Shown one piece after another: positions 28,997-36,660 of a stretch of 46,602 bases of DNA (position 1 is the stretch's first letter; every line of letters starts with the position of its first letter). This DNA is from Aquipseudomonas alcaligenes MRY13-0052 (lineage in GTDB: Bacteria > Pseudomonadota > Gammaproteobacteria > Pseudomonadales > Pseudomonadaceae). The DNA is taken from assembly GCA_000474255.1 (NCBI GenBank), contig BATO01000050.1, forward strand, positions 1 through 46,602, written 5' to 3'. A model generated the notes under the pieces. It made no database searches. It was given only the letters and a program-made list of their open reading frames with translations, and was not told the origin of the DNA. The translations under genes and the position numbers were made by a program.

Positions 28997-30430
28997 TCAA
29001 AGGGGGTCGGGGGAAAGGGCGGCGCGGATGACCGGCGCCGGCTCGGAAGGGGTCAGTGGTTCGGGCACGAACAGCGGCTTGCGCATCACCCGCTTGATCC
29101 AGGCGATGGCGATCACCGAGATCACGCCGAGCACCACGCCGGCGGTGCCGAAGATCTTCGCGGTCATCTCCGGGGCCGGGGAGACGTGGTAGATGGCAAA
29201 GAGCATGCCGACGATGCCGAGCACCTGGGTCCAGGGGTAGAAGGGCGAACGGAACGGCCGGGCCATGTGCGGGTAGCGGCGGCGCAGGGCGATCACGTCG
29301 ATGTGCACGATGATGTAGGCCAGCAGCCAGGCCAGCGCGGCGGCCAGCAGCAACAGGCTGATGGAGTCCGGGTCCTGGCCCAGCAGGAGGATCGGCAGGC
29401 CGGTGATGCCGGCGATGAACAGCACCGCCACCCAAGGCGTGCGAGTGCGTTGGCTGAGGCGCTTGAACTGCGGGAAGGCCTGGCCGTTCTGGGCCATGCC
29501 GTAAAGCATGCGCGGCAGGGCGGCGAGGGAGGAGTTCACCGTGCTGCAGGTGGCGGTCACCGCGGCGGCCACCAGGAACAGCTTGCCGGCCTCGCCGAAC
29601 ACGGTGGTGGCGAAGAGGAAGTGTGGCAGCGGGTCGGCGGCCAGTTGCTCGCGGGGGATGCACAGCAGCGCGCCCAGGCAGTAGAGGACGATGATGCCGA
29701 AGATCAGGGTCAGGCCGATGATCATCGAGCGCGGGATGTTGCGCTCAGGCCGGCGGGTTTCCTCCACCAGCGGGCAGACGAACTCGGCGCCGACGAAGCC
29801 CCAGATGGCCATGGCCGCCAGGGTCAGCGCGCCGGCTTCCAGCGGGTTCCAGCCCTGGTCCAAGGGCGTGGCCAGGGTGGCCAGGTCGCTGCTGATGGCG
29901 CCCAGGCCGAGGGCCAGCAGGGTCACCACCATCACCAGGGCCAGGGCGCTCTGCAGGCGGGCGAAGACGTCGATGCCCAGCAGGTTGAAGACGGTGAACA
30001 GGGCGAGCACGCCGTAGGCCACCAGCATCGGCGGCAGCGCGCCGGGGTAGACCTTGCCGATGATCAGGTCGAGGAGCAGCAGCTCCGCCGAGAGGGCGAA
30101 CATGGCCACCACCATGTAGCCGGAGAAGGTGGCGAGGATGGCCGGGAAATGGCCGATGGCGACCTCGGTATAGCTGCTCAGGCTGCCGGCGCGGGGGATC
30201 ATCAGCGACAGTTCGGAGAACGACAGGGCATAGGTCAGTGCCAGCAGGTAGGCGATGCCCAGGGGGATGATGAAGCCCAGCCCGGCCAGGCCGGCCCCTT
30301 GCAGCATCAGCACCATCACGCCCTGGGACACCACCAGGCCGACGGCCACCGCCACCAGCGGGCCCAGCCCGAGAACGCGGCGCAGGCCGCTGGTTTGTCC
30401 CGTGGCAGGGATGGAAACACTCGCACTCAT
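28997..30430 (-). CDS. APC-superfamily amino acid/amine permease
   Basis: 477 residues with about twelve hydrophobic spans. The first span region GPLVAVAVGLVVSQGVMVL is followed by IPRAGSLSSYTEVAIG, the conserved APC loop after span 2; EETRRPERNIPRSM marks the inter-span acidic/basic motif. It should be a secondary transporter for an amino acid or amine at the inner membrane. It is 16 bp upstream of the aminotransferase gene on the same strand. Substrate unknown; GABA, beta-alanine or an amine fits the enzymes beside it. Confidence 0.88.
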   Translation of the reverse strand: MSASVSIPATGQTSGLRRVLGLGPLVAVAVGLVVSQGVMVLMLQGAGLAGLGFIIPLGIAYLLALTYALSFSELSLMIPRAGSLSSYTEVAIGHFPAILATFSGYMVVAMFALSAELLLLDLIIGKVYPGALPPMLVAYGVLALFTVFNLLGIDVFARLQSALALVMVVTLLALGLGAISSDLATLATPLDQGWNPLEAGALTLAAMAIWGFVGAEFVCPLVEETRRPERNIPRSMIIGLTLIFGIIVLYCLGALLCIPREQLAADPLPHFLFATTVFGEAGKLFLVAAAVTATCSTVNSSLAALPRMLYGMAQNGQAFPQFKRLSQRTRTPWVAVLFIAGITGLPILLLGQDPDSISLLLLAAALAWLLAYIIVHIDVIALRRRYPHMARPFRSPFYPWTQVLGIVGMLFAIYHVSPAPEMTAKIFGTAGVVLGVISVIAIAWIKRVMRKPLFVPEPLTPSEPAPVIRAALSPDPL

Positions 30431-30553
30431 GACGCTCTCCCGATCTTCTTGTTATCCGCCGGCGGCTCAGGGGCCGCCGGCTGGTGTGACGGGGTGCACC
30501 CGTCGTTCAGCCCCGCCCGCGCACGGCTTCCCCGGCGCGGACGGAACCATGGC

Positions 30554-31606
30554 TCAGCGCGCCGCCCAGGCGTTGAAGCGTTCCTCCAGCTCCTCGCCGT
30601 GGTTGACCCAGAACTCCGCATCCACCAACTGGGCTTCGGCCAGGTTCGCCGGCGCAGTGGGCAGTTGCGCCTGGGTGGCGGCGGGCAGTTGTGCGAGGGC
30701 GTCCTTGTGCACCGGGCCGTAGGGGATCTGGCTGGAGAAGCTCTTTTGCGTCTCGGCCTGGCTGGCGAAGGCGATGAAGCGCTCGGCCAGGGCCTTGTTC
30801 GGGCTGCCACGGACGATGGCCCAGTGGTCCGGGTCGTAGAGGTTGCCGTTCCACACGATGGCGAGCTTGGAGCCCTCCTTCTGCGCGGCGGCGATGCGGC
30901 CGTTGTAGGCCGCGGACATCACCACGTCGCCAGCCGCCAGCCATTGCGGCGGCTGGGCGCCGGCCTCCCACCACTGGATGTTCGGCTTGATCTGGTCGAG
31001 CTTGGCGAAGGCGCGGCTGACGCCTTCCGGGGTCGCCAGCAGGGTGTAGAGGTCCTCGCGTTTCACCCCATCGGCCAGCAGCGCGGCTTCCAGGGTGTAC
31101 TTGGCGCCCTTGCGCAGGCCGCGCTTGCCGGGGAAGCGCTGCACGTCCCAGAAATCGGCCCAGGAGGTGGGCGCCGCCGCCAGCTTGCCGGCGTCGTAGG
31201 CCAGCACCATGGACCACACGTAGCTGGCCACGCCGCACTCGCTGAGGGTGCCGGGGATGAAGTGCGCGGCATCGCCGAGCAGGGCCGGGTCGATGGGCTC
31301 GAACAGGCCTTCCTCGCAACCGCGCAGCAGTTCGGGGCTTTCCACTTCCACCACGTCCCAGCTGACCTGGCCGATGTCGACCATGGCCTTCACCTTGGAC
31401 AGCTCGCCGTTGTATTCGCCGGCCACCACCTTGGCCGCGCCGCTCTGTTCGAAGGGACGGAAATAGGCGGCATCCTGAGCGGCCTTGGTGGCGCCGCCGA
31501 AGGAGATCACGGTGAGCGTCCCGGGCTGGGCCTGGGCCGCGCCGACCGTGGTCAGCAGGGCGAGGCCGAGGGTGGCGGGCAGGGTGGTACGCAAGGATCT
31601 GGACAT
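30554..31606 (-). CDS. Orphan PotD-superfamily periplasmic binding protein (PA0222-like)
   Basis: 350 residues with a signal peptide (1-26, ending AQA). The mature start LTVISFGGATKAAQDAAYF belongs to the PotD/iron-type extracellular solute-binding superfamily, but it lacks the YNWxDY motif of true polyamine receptors, so its ligand is probably not a polyamine. No ABC permease or ATPase gene adjoins it; its neighbours are an APC permease and catabolic enzymes. It could serve a distant ABC system or a sensor. Relatives are associated with GABA-type ligands, as I recall; I treat that as a weak lead. Confidence 0.85.
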   Translation of the reverse strand: MSRSLRTTLPATLGLALLTTVGAAQAQPGTLTVISFGGATKAAQDAAYFRPFEQSGAAKVVAGEYNGELSKVKAMVDIGQVSWDVVEVESPELLRGCEEGLFEPIDPALLGDAAHFIPGTLSECGVASYVWSMVLAYDAGKLAAAPTSWADFWDVQRFPGKRGLRKGAKYTLEAALLADGVKREDLYTLLATPEGVSRAFAKLDQIKPNIQWWEAGAQPPQWLAAGDVVMSAAYNGRIAAAQKEGSKLAIVWNGNLYDPDHWAIVRGSPNKALAERFIAFASQAETQKSFSSQIPYGPVHKDALAQLPAATQAQLPTAPANLAEAQLVDAEFWVNHGEELEERFNAWAAR

Positions 31607-31752
31607 GAGAACTCCCTCACTACTTTTCAGTTGTGTTCAGTTGTCGAGGCAGTTGTGGCCTGGGGGCCGGGTATCCGCGCGTGCACGGGCGCGGATGGTT
31701 TTCTTGTCATGGCGGCCGCGCGGCGAGGCGCGGCCGGGTCGTCATCGCGACC

Positions 31753-33243
31753 TCAGCGCAGCTGGAACCAGGTGGCCTTCAGCTGGCTGTACTTGTCGAA
31801 GGAATGCAGCGAGAGGTCGCGGCCGAAGCCGGATTGCCTGCCGCCGCCGAAGGGTACGGTGACGTCCAGCGCGTCCACGGTGTTCACCGATACGGTTCCC
31901 GCCTTGAGCGCACGGGCGACACGGTGGGCGCGGTGCAGGTCGTCGCTCCACAGCGAGGCGGCCAGGCCGTAGACGCTGTCGTTGGCGAGGCGGATGGCTT
32001 CCTCCTCGGTGTCGAAGGCGCTGATGGCCAGCACCGGGCCGAAGACTTCCTCGCGGGCCAGGGTCATGTCGCCGCGCACGTTGGCGAACAGGGTGGGCTC
32101 GACGAAGTTGCTCGAGCCGTTGAAGGTCAGGCGCCGGCCGCCGGCCAGCAGGCGTGCGCCCTCGCCCTGGGCGCCTTCGATGAAGCCCATGACGCGGCCG
32201 GTCTGCGCGGCGTCGACGATGGCGCCGGCGCGGCTGGCGGGGTCCAGCGGGTCGCCGGGCATCCAGTCGCGGGCCTTGGCCAGCAGGCGTTCGATGAATT
32301 CGTCCTGGATGGAGCGCTGCACGTAGAGGCGCGAGTTGGCGGAGCACACCTCGCCCTGGTTGAAGAAGATGCCGAAGGCGGCCTTCTCGGCGGCGAGGTC
32401 GAGGTCGCGGCAATCCTCGAACACCAGGTTCGGGCTCTTGCCGCCGCACTCCAGCCACACCTGCTTGAGGTTGGACTGGGCCGAATAGCCCATGAAGTAC
32501 TTGCCCACCTGGGTGGAACCGGTGAACACCAGGCAGTCCACGTCCGGGTGCAGGCCGAGGGCCTTGCCGGCGCTTTCGCCCAGGCCCGGCACCACGTTGA
32601 GCACGCCCTCGGGGATGCCGGCCTCCAGGGCCAGCTCGCCCAGGCGCAGGGCGGAGAAGGGCGACTGCTCGGCGGGCTTGAGCACCACGCTGTTGCCGGC
32701 GGCCAGGGCCGGGGCCAGCTTCCAGGCGGCCATGTCGAGGGGGAAGTTCCAGGGCACCACGGCGGCGACCACGCCCAGCGCTTCGCGGGTGATGGTGGCC
32801 AGGCTGCCGGGGGCGGTGGGCGCCACCTGGTCGTAGAGCTTGTCCAGCGCCTCGCCGTACCAGGCGAAGACGTTGGCGGCGCCGGGCACGTCGATGGTGT
32901 AGGCGTCCATCACCGGCTTGCCCATGTCGAGGGAGTCCAGCAGGGCCAGCTCCTCGCGGTGGGCCATCATCAGCTCGGCGAGGCGCAGCAGCACCTTCTT
33001 GCGCTCCACCGGCGCCATGCGTGCCCAGGGGCCCTGGTCGAAGGCGCGGCGCGCGCTGCGCACGGCCAGGTCCACCTCGGCCTCGCCGCAGGCGGCGACG
33101 CGGGCCAGCAGCTGGTTGGTCGCGGGGTTGATGGAGTCGAAGGTGGCACCGGATGCGGCCGAGACCTGATGGCCGCCGATCAGTGCCTTGTCGATGAATG
33201 CCTGCCGGGCAGCTCGCTGCTGCCAGTAATCGAGATCGAACAC
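31753..33243 (-). CDS. PuuC/KauB-like NAD(P)-dependent aldehyde dehydrogenase
   Basis: 496 residues from the GTG at 33241-33243, preceded by GGGAG 7-8 nt upstream; the frame is open to 33489, but that extension runs through promoter sequence and has no ALDH homology. Catalytic Glu265 lies in WLECGGK and catalytic Cys300 in NQGEVCSANS; VPWNFPLDMAAWKLAPALA and FTGSTQVGK are the cofactor loops. The PuuC/KauB group oxidises omega-aminoaldehydes such as 4-aminobutyraldehyde and 4-guanidinobutyraldehyde. It heads the leftward operon with the binding protein, permease and aminotransferase, and could also finish the AruH/AruI or SpuC routes. Confidence 0.92.
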   Translation of the reverse strand: MFDLDYWQQRAARQAFIDKALIGGHQVSAASGATFDSINPATNQLLARVAACGEAEVDLAVRSARRAFDQGPWARMAPVERKKVLLRLAELMMAHREELALLDSLDMGKPVMDAYTIDVPGAANVFAWYGEALDKLYDQVAPTAPGSLATITREALGVVAAVVPWNFPLDMAAWKLAPALAAGNSVVLKPAEQSPFSALRLGELALEAGIPEGVLNVVPGLGESAGKALGLHPDVDCLVFTGSTQVGKYFMGYSAQSNLKQVWLECGGKSPNLVFEDCRDLDLAAEKAAFGIFFNQGEVCSANSRLYVQRSIQDEFIERLLAKARDWMPGDPLDPASRAGAIVDAAQTGRVMGFIEGAQGEGARLLAGGRRLTFNGSSNFVEPTLFANVRGDMTLAREEVFGPVLAISAFDTEEEAIRLANDSVYGLAASLWSDDLHRAHRVARALKAGTVSVNTVDALDVTVPFGGGRQSGFGRDLSLHSFDKYSQLKATWFQLR

Positions 33244-33366
33244 GCTGCACTCCCACTCGACCGTCTTCGCGGTCTGGTTGTTATTCGTGACTGGGCTTGA
33301 TGGTGCGACAGAGTTCGGCTTAGGAAAATTATTAAAAATATGCTCGGTGGATAAGAAAAAGCTCGG
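33241..33366 (-). promoter_or_regulatory. Duplicated promoter/leader region, copy A (upstream of aldehyde dehydrogenase)
   Basis: Bases 33322-33366 match 38219-38263 at 44 of 45 positions (AT-rich core GGAAAATTATTAAAAATATG). The match extends ungapped to 33299 (60 of 68), and again at 33257-33274 (17 of 18) and 33244-33250, reaching the GTG start codon. The AT-rich core is a plausible LysR-type operator plus leftward promoter. Both copies have the same orientation relative to a leftward gene. Confidence 0.7.
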
Positions 33367-33477
33367 TAGCGGAACCACGCGCGCAGCACCCTCCCGCCCT
33401 TGGCTCCAGCCTGGGGCGGCGGGCCTGCAGGGTGCGCCATCGGGGTGCAGAAACACCGGAAAAAAGGGCGCCTGTAG

Positions 33478-33495
33478 GGGCGAATTCATTCGCCC
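33478..33495. repeat. REP palindrome, GGGCGAATTCATTCGCCC
   Basis: Perfect 8-bp stem around TC. It belongs to the GGGAGCGAATTCATTCGC family typical of Pseudomonas intergenic regions. Confidence 0.8.
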
Positions 33496-33531
33496 GCCGT
33501 TCCACCCCGCGCGCGCAGGCCGCTTCTTTTT

Positions 33532-33556
33532 TGTGGGAGCGGATTCATCCGCGATG
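33532..33556. repeat. REP, TGTGGGAGCGGATTCATCCG variant, copy 1
   Basis: Core GCGGAT-TC-ATCCGC (33539-33552) within a 25-bp sequence repeated exactly at 33745-33769 in the same orientation. Confidence 0.8.
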
Positions 33557-33576
33557 GTGCTCGTCGACGCATCGCC

Positions 33577-33594
33577 GGTGGGCTGAAGCCCACC
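33577..33594. repeat. REP-like palindrome GGTGGGCT-GA-AGCCCACC
   Basis: Perfect stem followed by CTACGG. It is the inverse orientation of the element at 27437-27460. Confidence 0.75.
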
Positions 33595-33744
33595 CTACGG
33601 TCTGCTTCAACTCTCTGCGTTCGACCTATCACATCGGCGTGCGCATGGGCTTTCGTAAGGTGGGGCGGGCGGCGTTCCGCGAGCGGAGCGAAACCCACGC
33701 GGTGGAGGTGGCTGACTCACTCGCCCGCAGCCCACAGGCTGCCC

Positions 33745-33769
33745 TGTGGGAGCGGATTCATCCGCGATG
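33745..33769. repeat. REP, TGTGGGAGCGGATTCATCCG variant, copy 2
   Basis: Exact repeat of the 25 bp at 33532-33556. With the neighbouring GGTGGGCTGAAG element it repeats the same two-element order, suggesting local duplication of a REP doublet. Confidence 0.8.
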
Positions 33770-33788
33770 AGCTCACCGATGCATCGTC

Positions 33789-33827
33789 GGTGGGCTGAAG
33801 CGGAGCGCCGCCCGGCCCACCCTACGG
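33789..33827. repeat. 39-bp composite REP element, copy 2
   Basis: Identical to 27514-27552. Its CTA at 33822-33824 is the stop codon (TAG) of the minus-strand GNAT gene, so the repeat overlaps coding sequence by a few bases. Confidence 0.8.
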
Positions 33828-34289
33828 TCGTGCCTGGCCCGGCCTGGTGACCTGCAGCTCCATGGGCTGGTAGGTGAGCCCGGCGAATTCTCCGGGCTCC
33901 CCGCTGCATTGGAAGCCGTAGCGCAGGTACGCCCCCACCGAGGTCAGCGAGGCCCGGACCGTGATCGGATCCACCCGGGCGTGCGCGGTCATCGCCGTCA
34001 CCAGTGCCTGGCCGATGCCCTGGCGCTGGTGCTCGGGGTCGATGAACAGCATGGCCAGGTGGCGGCCCTCCTTGAGCTCGAGAATGCCCCTGAGCGAGCC
34101 GGCGTCTTCGTAGACCAGCATCAGGTTGTCGCCCTGCAAACGCTGCAGGAAGGCCTCGGCAGCCGCCACCTTGGCGAAGGTCTCGATGCCTTGCGCGGGC
34201 AGCGTGGGCGCGACCGAAGCATTGAAGGCCGCCATGCACAGCGTGCTGACCGCATCGATGTCCGCCGGCTCCATCTTCCTGATTACCAT
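33822..34289 (-). CDS. GNAT-family N-acetyltransferase
   Basis: 155 residues from the ATG at 34287-34289, with AAGGAG 6 nt upstream; an in-frame opening to 34796 overlaps the deacetylase gene and is discounted. The acetyl-CoA pyrophosphate loop is EHQRQGIGQALV, preceded by MLFID on strand 4; YLRYGFQ is the usual C-terminal GNAT segment. It transfers an acetyl group to an amine; the acceptor is unknown. It is the last gene of the leftward FMO cassette, 98 bp after the ArgE-like deacetylase, an intriguing pairing of acetylation with deacetylation. Its stop codon lies in a REP element. Confidence 0.85.
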   Translation of the reverse strand: MVIRKMEPADIDAVSTLCMAAFNASVAPTLPAQGIETFAKVAAAEAFLQRLQGDNLMLVYEDAGSLRGILELKEGRHLAMLFIDPEHQRQGIGQALVTAMTAHARVDPITVRASLTSVGAYLRYGFQCSGEPGEFAGLTYQPMELQVTRPGQARP

Positions 34290-34387
34290 CCTCCGCTCCT
34301 TCGTCCTTGTGGCATGGCCGGCCACGTTAGCACCGGGCGTTATCCGGGCTGAAGCCTTGTGTCGGAGCGGTGCGTGTTGCAGGTGGA

Positions 34388-35551
34388 TCAGCCCGGGTTC
34401 TCCAGGTAGTCGGCCAGGCGCAGGAGCATGGCGTCGCAGGCGTGGAGCTGTTCGAGGCTGATGAATTCGTCGGGCTTGTGCCCCTGGTCCATGCTGCCGG
34501 GCCCGCAGACCACGGTGGGGATGCCGGCCTGGTCGAACAGCCCGCCCTCGGTGCCGAAGGCGACGGTGCCGAACGCGCTGGAGTCGGCGAGCCGCGCCAG
34601 CAGCCGCGCGGCGTCGCTGTCGGGCGGGGTGGCGAGGCCGGGGTAGGCGCTCAGGGGCTGCAGCTGGATGCCGGTGTCGGCCTGCACCGCCTGCATCTGC
34701 GGCAGCAGTTCGCCTTCGGCGTAGCGCTGCAGCTCGTCCGCCACCTGCTGGGCATCGAAGCCGGGCAGGGCGCGCACCTCGAAGTCGAACTCGCATTCCG
34801 CCGGGACGATGTTCAGCGCCCGGCCGCCCTTGATCACCCCGGTCTGCACCGTGGAGAAGGGTGGGTCGAAGCGCGGGTCATGGTGCGCGACATGGGCCAG
34901 CCGTGTGCCGATATCGCCCAGCTTGCCGATCAGCCGCGCGGCGTATTCGATGGCGTTGACCCCATAGGGCGCATAGGCGGAATGGCAGGCCGCGCCACGC
35001 ACCTGGCAGCGCATGGCCAGCTTGCCCTTGTGGCCGAGCACCGGTTTGAGCTCGGTGGGCTCGCCGATCAGGCACAGCAGCGGCTTGTGCGGGCGCTTTT
35101 CCAGCTCCGCGAGCATGGGCCGCACGCCGAGGCAGCCGATCTCCTCGTCATAGGAGAAGGCCAGGTGCAGCGGCAGCTTCAACGGGCGTTCGAGGAAGCG
35201 CGGCACCGCCGCCAGCACCGAGGCGATGAAGCCCTTCATGTCGGCGGTGCCGCGCCCATACAGGCGGCCGTCGTGTTCGCTGAGGCGGAACGGCTCCACC
35301 GTCCAGGCCTGGCCGTCCACCGGCACCACGTCGGTGTGGCCGGACAGCACCACGCCACCCCGGTCGCGGGGGCCGAGGGTGGCGAAGAGGTTGGCCTTGG
35401 TGCCTTCGGGGTTGTGGAACAGCTCGCTCTCCACCCCGTGCGCGGCCAGGTAGTCGCGGATGAAGGCGATCAGCTCCAGGTTGGAATCCCGGCTGACCGT
35501 GGCGAAGCCGATCAGCCGCTCCAGCAGGTCGCGGCTGTTCGTTTCATTCAT
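34388..35551 (-). CDS. argE: Acetylornithine deacetylase-like M20 peptidase (ArgE family)
   Basis: 387 residues, ArgE length. M20 metal motifs are intact: SGHTDVVPVDGQAW (His and downstream Asp), GRGTADMKGF, and YDEEIGCLG with the catalytic Glu-Glu pair. A dimerisation domain with ACHSAYAPYG follows. The family hydrolyses N-acetylornithine and other N-acyl amino acids to the free amino acid and acetate. Because it lies in a monooxygenase/RidA cassette, not an arginine biosynthesis locus, a catabolic role on an N-acyl amino acid is more likely than arginine biosynthesis; the symbol denotes family only. It overlaps the DUF1028 gene by 8 bp. Confidence 0.82.
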   Translation of the reverse strand: MNETNSRDLLERLIGFATVSRDSNLELIAFIRDYLAAHGVESELFHNPEGTKANLFATLGPRDRGGVVLSGHTDVVPVDGQAWTVEPFRLSEHDGRLYGRGTADMKGFIASVLAAVPRFLERPLKLPLHLAFSYDEEIGCLGVRPMLAELEKRPHKPLLCLIGEPTELKPVLGHKGKLAMRCQVRGAACHSAYAPYGVNAIEYAARLIGKLGDIGTRLAHVAHHDPRFDPPFSTVQTGVIKGGRALNIVPAECEFDFEVRALPGFDAQQVADELQRYAEGELLPQMQAVQADTGIQLQPLSAYPGLATPPDSDAARLLARLADSSAFGTVAFGTEGGLFDQAGIPTVVCGPGSMDQGHKPDEFISLEQLHACDAMLLRLADYLENPG

Positions 35552-36221
35552 CGCCGGGCACCCCGTAGCTGGGCGCTGCGGTCGGGTCCAGGGCGCGGGT
35601 CACGTAGTCCTGCATCTGCGGGCGGTAGGCCTGCCAGAGGCCGTCGAGCTGGCCGATGGGGTCTTCGTCGGCCCAGTCCACGCGCAGGTCGACGATGGGC
35701 CAGGTGAGGTCGTCCACCACCTTGAGCGCCGCCGAGTGCACCGGCCCGGCTTCGCCACCGGCGGCCATTGCCGCGTGCATGGCCGCCAGCAGGCGTTCGG
35801 CGAGCAGGCCCGGGGTCTGCTCGAAGGCGTGGACCATGGCGTCGATCACCTCGGTGCCGGAGAGCAGGTTGCCTGCCGCCACGCACTGCTCGCCGGCCAC
35901 GGCGTTGTGCAGGCCGAGGGCCTCCTTGCCGCTGAACAGGGCGGTGCGCCCGGTGTCGTCGATCACCGTCACCTGGCGGTACTGGCTCCAGCCGTTGCTC
36001 CCGAGCGCCTTGCTCAGGGCCGCCTGTGGCTCCAGGTGCTGGTGCTCCAGCAGGTCGAGGATCTGCGGGCCCAGGGCCGGCAGGGTGATGTTCTGGGTGG
36101 CCACGGCGCCGACGCCGGCGCGCACCCAGGGGCAGCGCGCGCCGACGGCGATGCTGGAGGAGCTGATGGCGATGCCCAGCTGCCCGGTTTCCGCGCAGCG
36201 GCCAACGATGGAGAAGGTCAT
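35544..36221 (-). CDS. DUF1028 family protein
   Basis: 225 residues. It begins TFSIVGRCAETGQLGIAISS and contains AVATQNITLPALGPQILDLL, both typical of DUF1028, an Ntn-hydrolase-like family of unassigned reaction. Members are often found with peptidases, amidases or gamma-glutamyl-transferase-like genes. Here it lies between RidA (10 bp upstream) and the ArgE-like deacetylase (8-bp overlap), so cotranslation is likely. It may hydrolyse an amide or acyl intermediate; that is inference only. Confidence 0.85.
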   Translation of the reverse strand: MTFSIVGRCAETGQLGIAISSSSIAVGARCPWVRAGVGAVATQNITLPALGPQILDLLEHQHLEPQAALSKALGSNGWSQYRQVTVIDDTGRTALFSGKEALGLHNAVAGEQCVAAGNLLSGTEVIDAMVHAFEQTPGLLAERLLAAMHAAMAAGGEAGPVHSAALKVVDDLTWPIVDLRVDWADEDPIGQLDGLWQAYRPQMQDYVTRALDPTAAPSYGVPGDE

Positions 36222-36231
36222 GGTTCGCTCC

Positions 36232-36660
36232 TCAGCCCTTGGGCTGCCAGTCGTCCGGGATCACCGCGATCACATCGATCTCCATCAGCCACTGGGGCTG
36301 GCCCAGGGCCGAGACCACCAGGCCGGTGGAGATGGGGAACACGCCCTTCAGCCATTTGCCCACTTCCTGGTACACCGGCTCGCGGTAGCGCGGGTCGATC
36401 AGGTAGGTGGTGGTCTTGACGATGTGCGAGAGGTCGCTGCCGGCTTCCTCCAGCAGCTGCTTGAGGTTCTTCATGGCCTGCTCGGTCTGCGCGCGCGGGT
36501 CGCCCAGGCCCACCAGGTTGCCCTCGAAGTCGGTGCCGACCTGGCCGCGCACGTACACGGTATTGCCGGCACGCACGGCCTGGCAGAGGTCGTTGTCCAG
36601 GGTCTGGTTGGGGTAGGTGTCCTTGGTGTTGAACATGCGGATGCGGGTATGGGTGGGCAT
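36232..36660 (-). CDS. RidA/YjgF-family protein lacking the usual catalytic arginine
   Basis: 142 residues, single RidA domain: YVRGQVGTDFEGNLVG, QTEQAMKNLKQLLEEAG and HIVKTTTYLID are diagnostic. RidA proteins form trimers that hydrolyse enamines and imines from amino-acid oxidation. Where Salmonella RidA has Arg105 in FPAR, this protein has Ser111 in FPIS, so it is not a standard 2-iminoacid deaminase. Its ATG overlaps the monooxygenase stop by 1 nt. A role downstream of an amine-oxidising flavoenzyme would fit (inference). Confidence 0.9.
   Translation of the reverse strand: MPTHTRIRMFNTKDTYPNQTLDNDLCQAVRAGNTVYVRGQVGTDFEGNLVGLGDPRAQTEQAMKNLKQLLEEAGSDLSHIVKTTTYLIDPRYREPVYQEVGKWLKGVFPISTGLVVSALGQPQWLMEIDVIAVIPDDWQPKG

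Larger units (their letters stand above)
33367..33821. other. REP-rich intergenic region
   Basis: No credible gene in about 450 bp. It contains at least five palindromic repeats of two families (listed separately), plus a degenerate GTAAGGTGGGGCGGG...GAAACCCAC element at about 33656-33701. Confidence 0.75.

Noticed and set aside
28949-31972. 1007-codon plus-strand open frame
   Set aside because: Antisense across three well-supported genes, with composition of a shadow frame and no recognisable domain.
33244-33489. N-terminal extension of the aldehyde dehydrogenase
   Set aside because: The extra residues are encoded by the duplicated promoter region and lack ALDH homology; GTG 33243 has a good ribosome-binding site.
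27437-33827. CRISPR array
   Set aside because: The repeats are few, palindromic, irregularly spaced and of several families; no cas genes are present.
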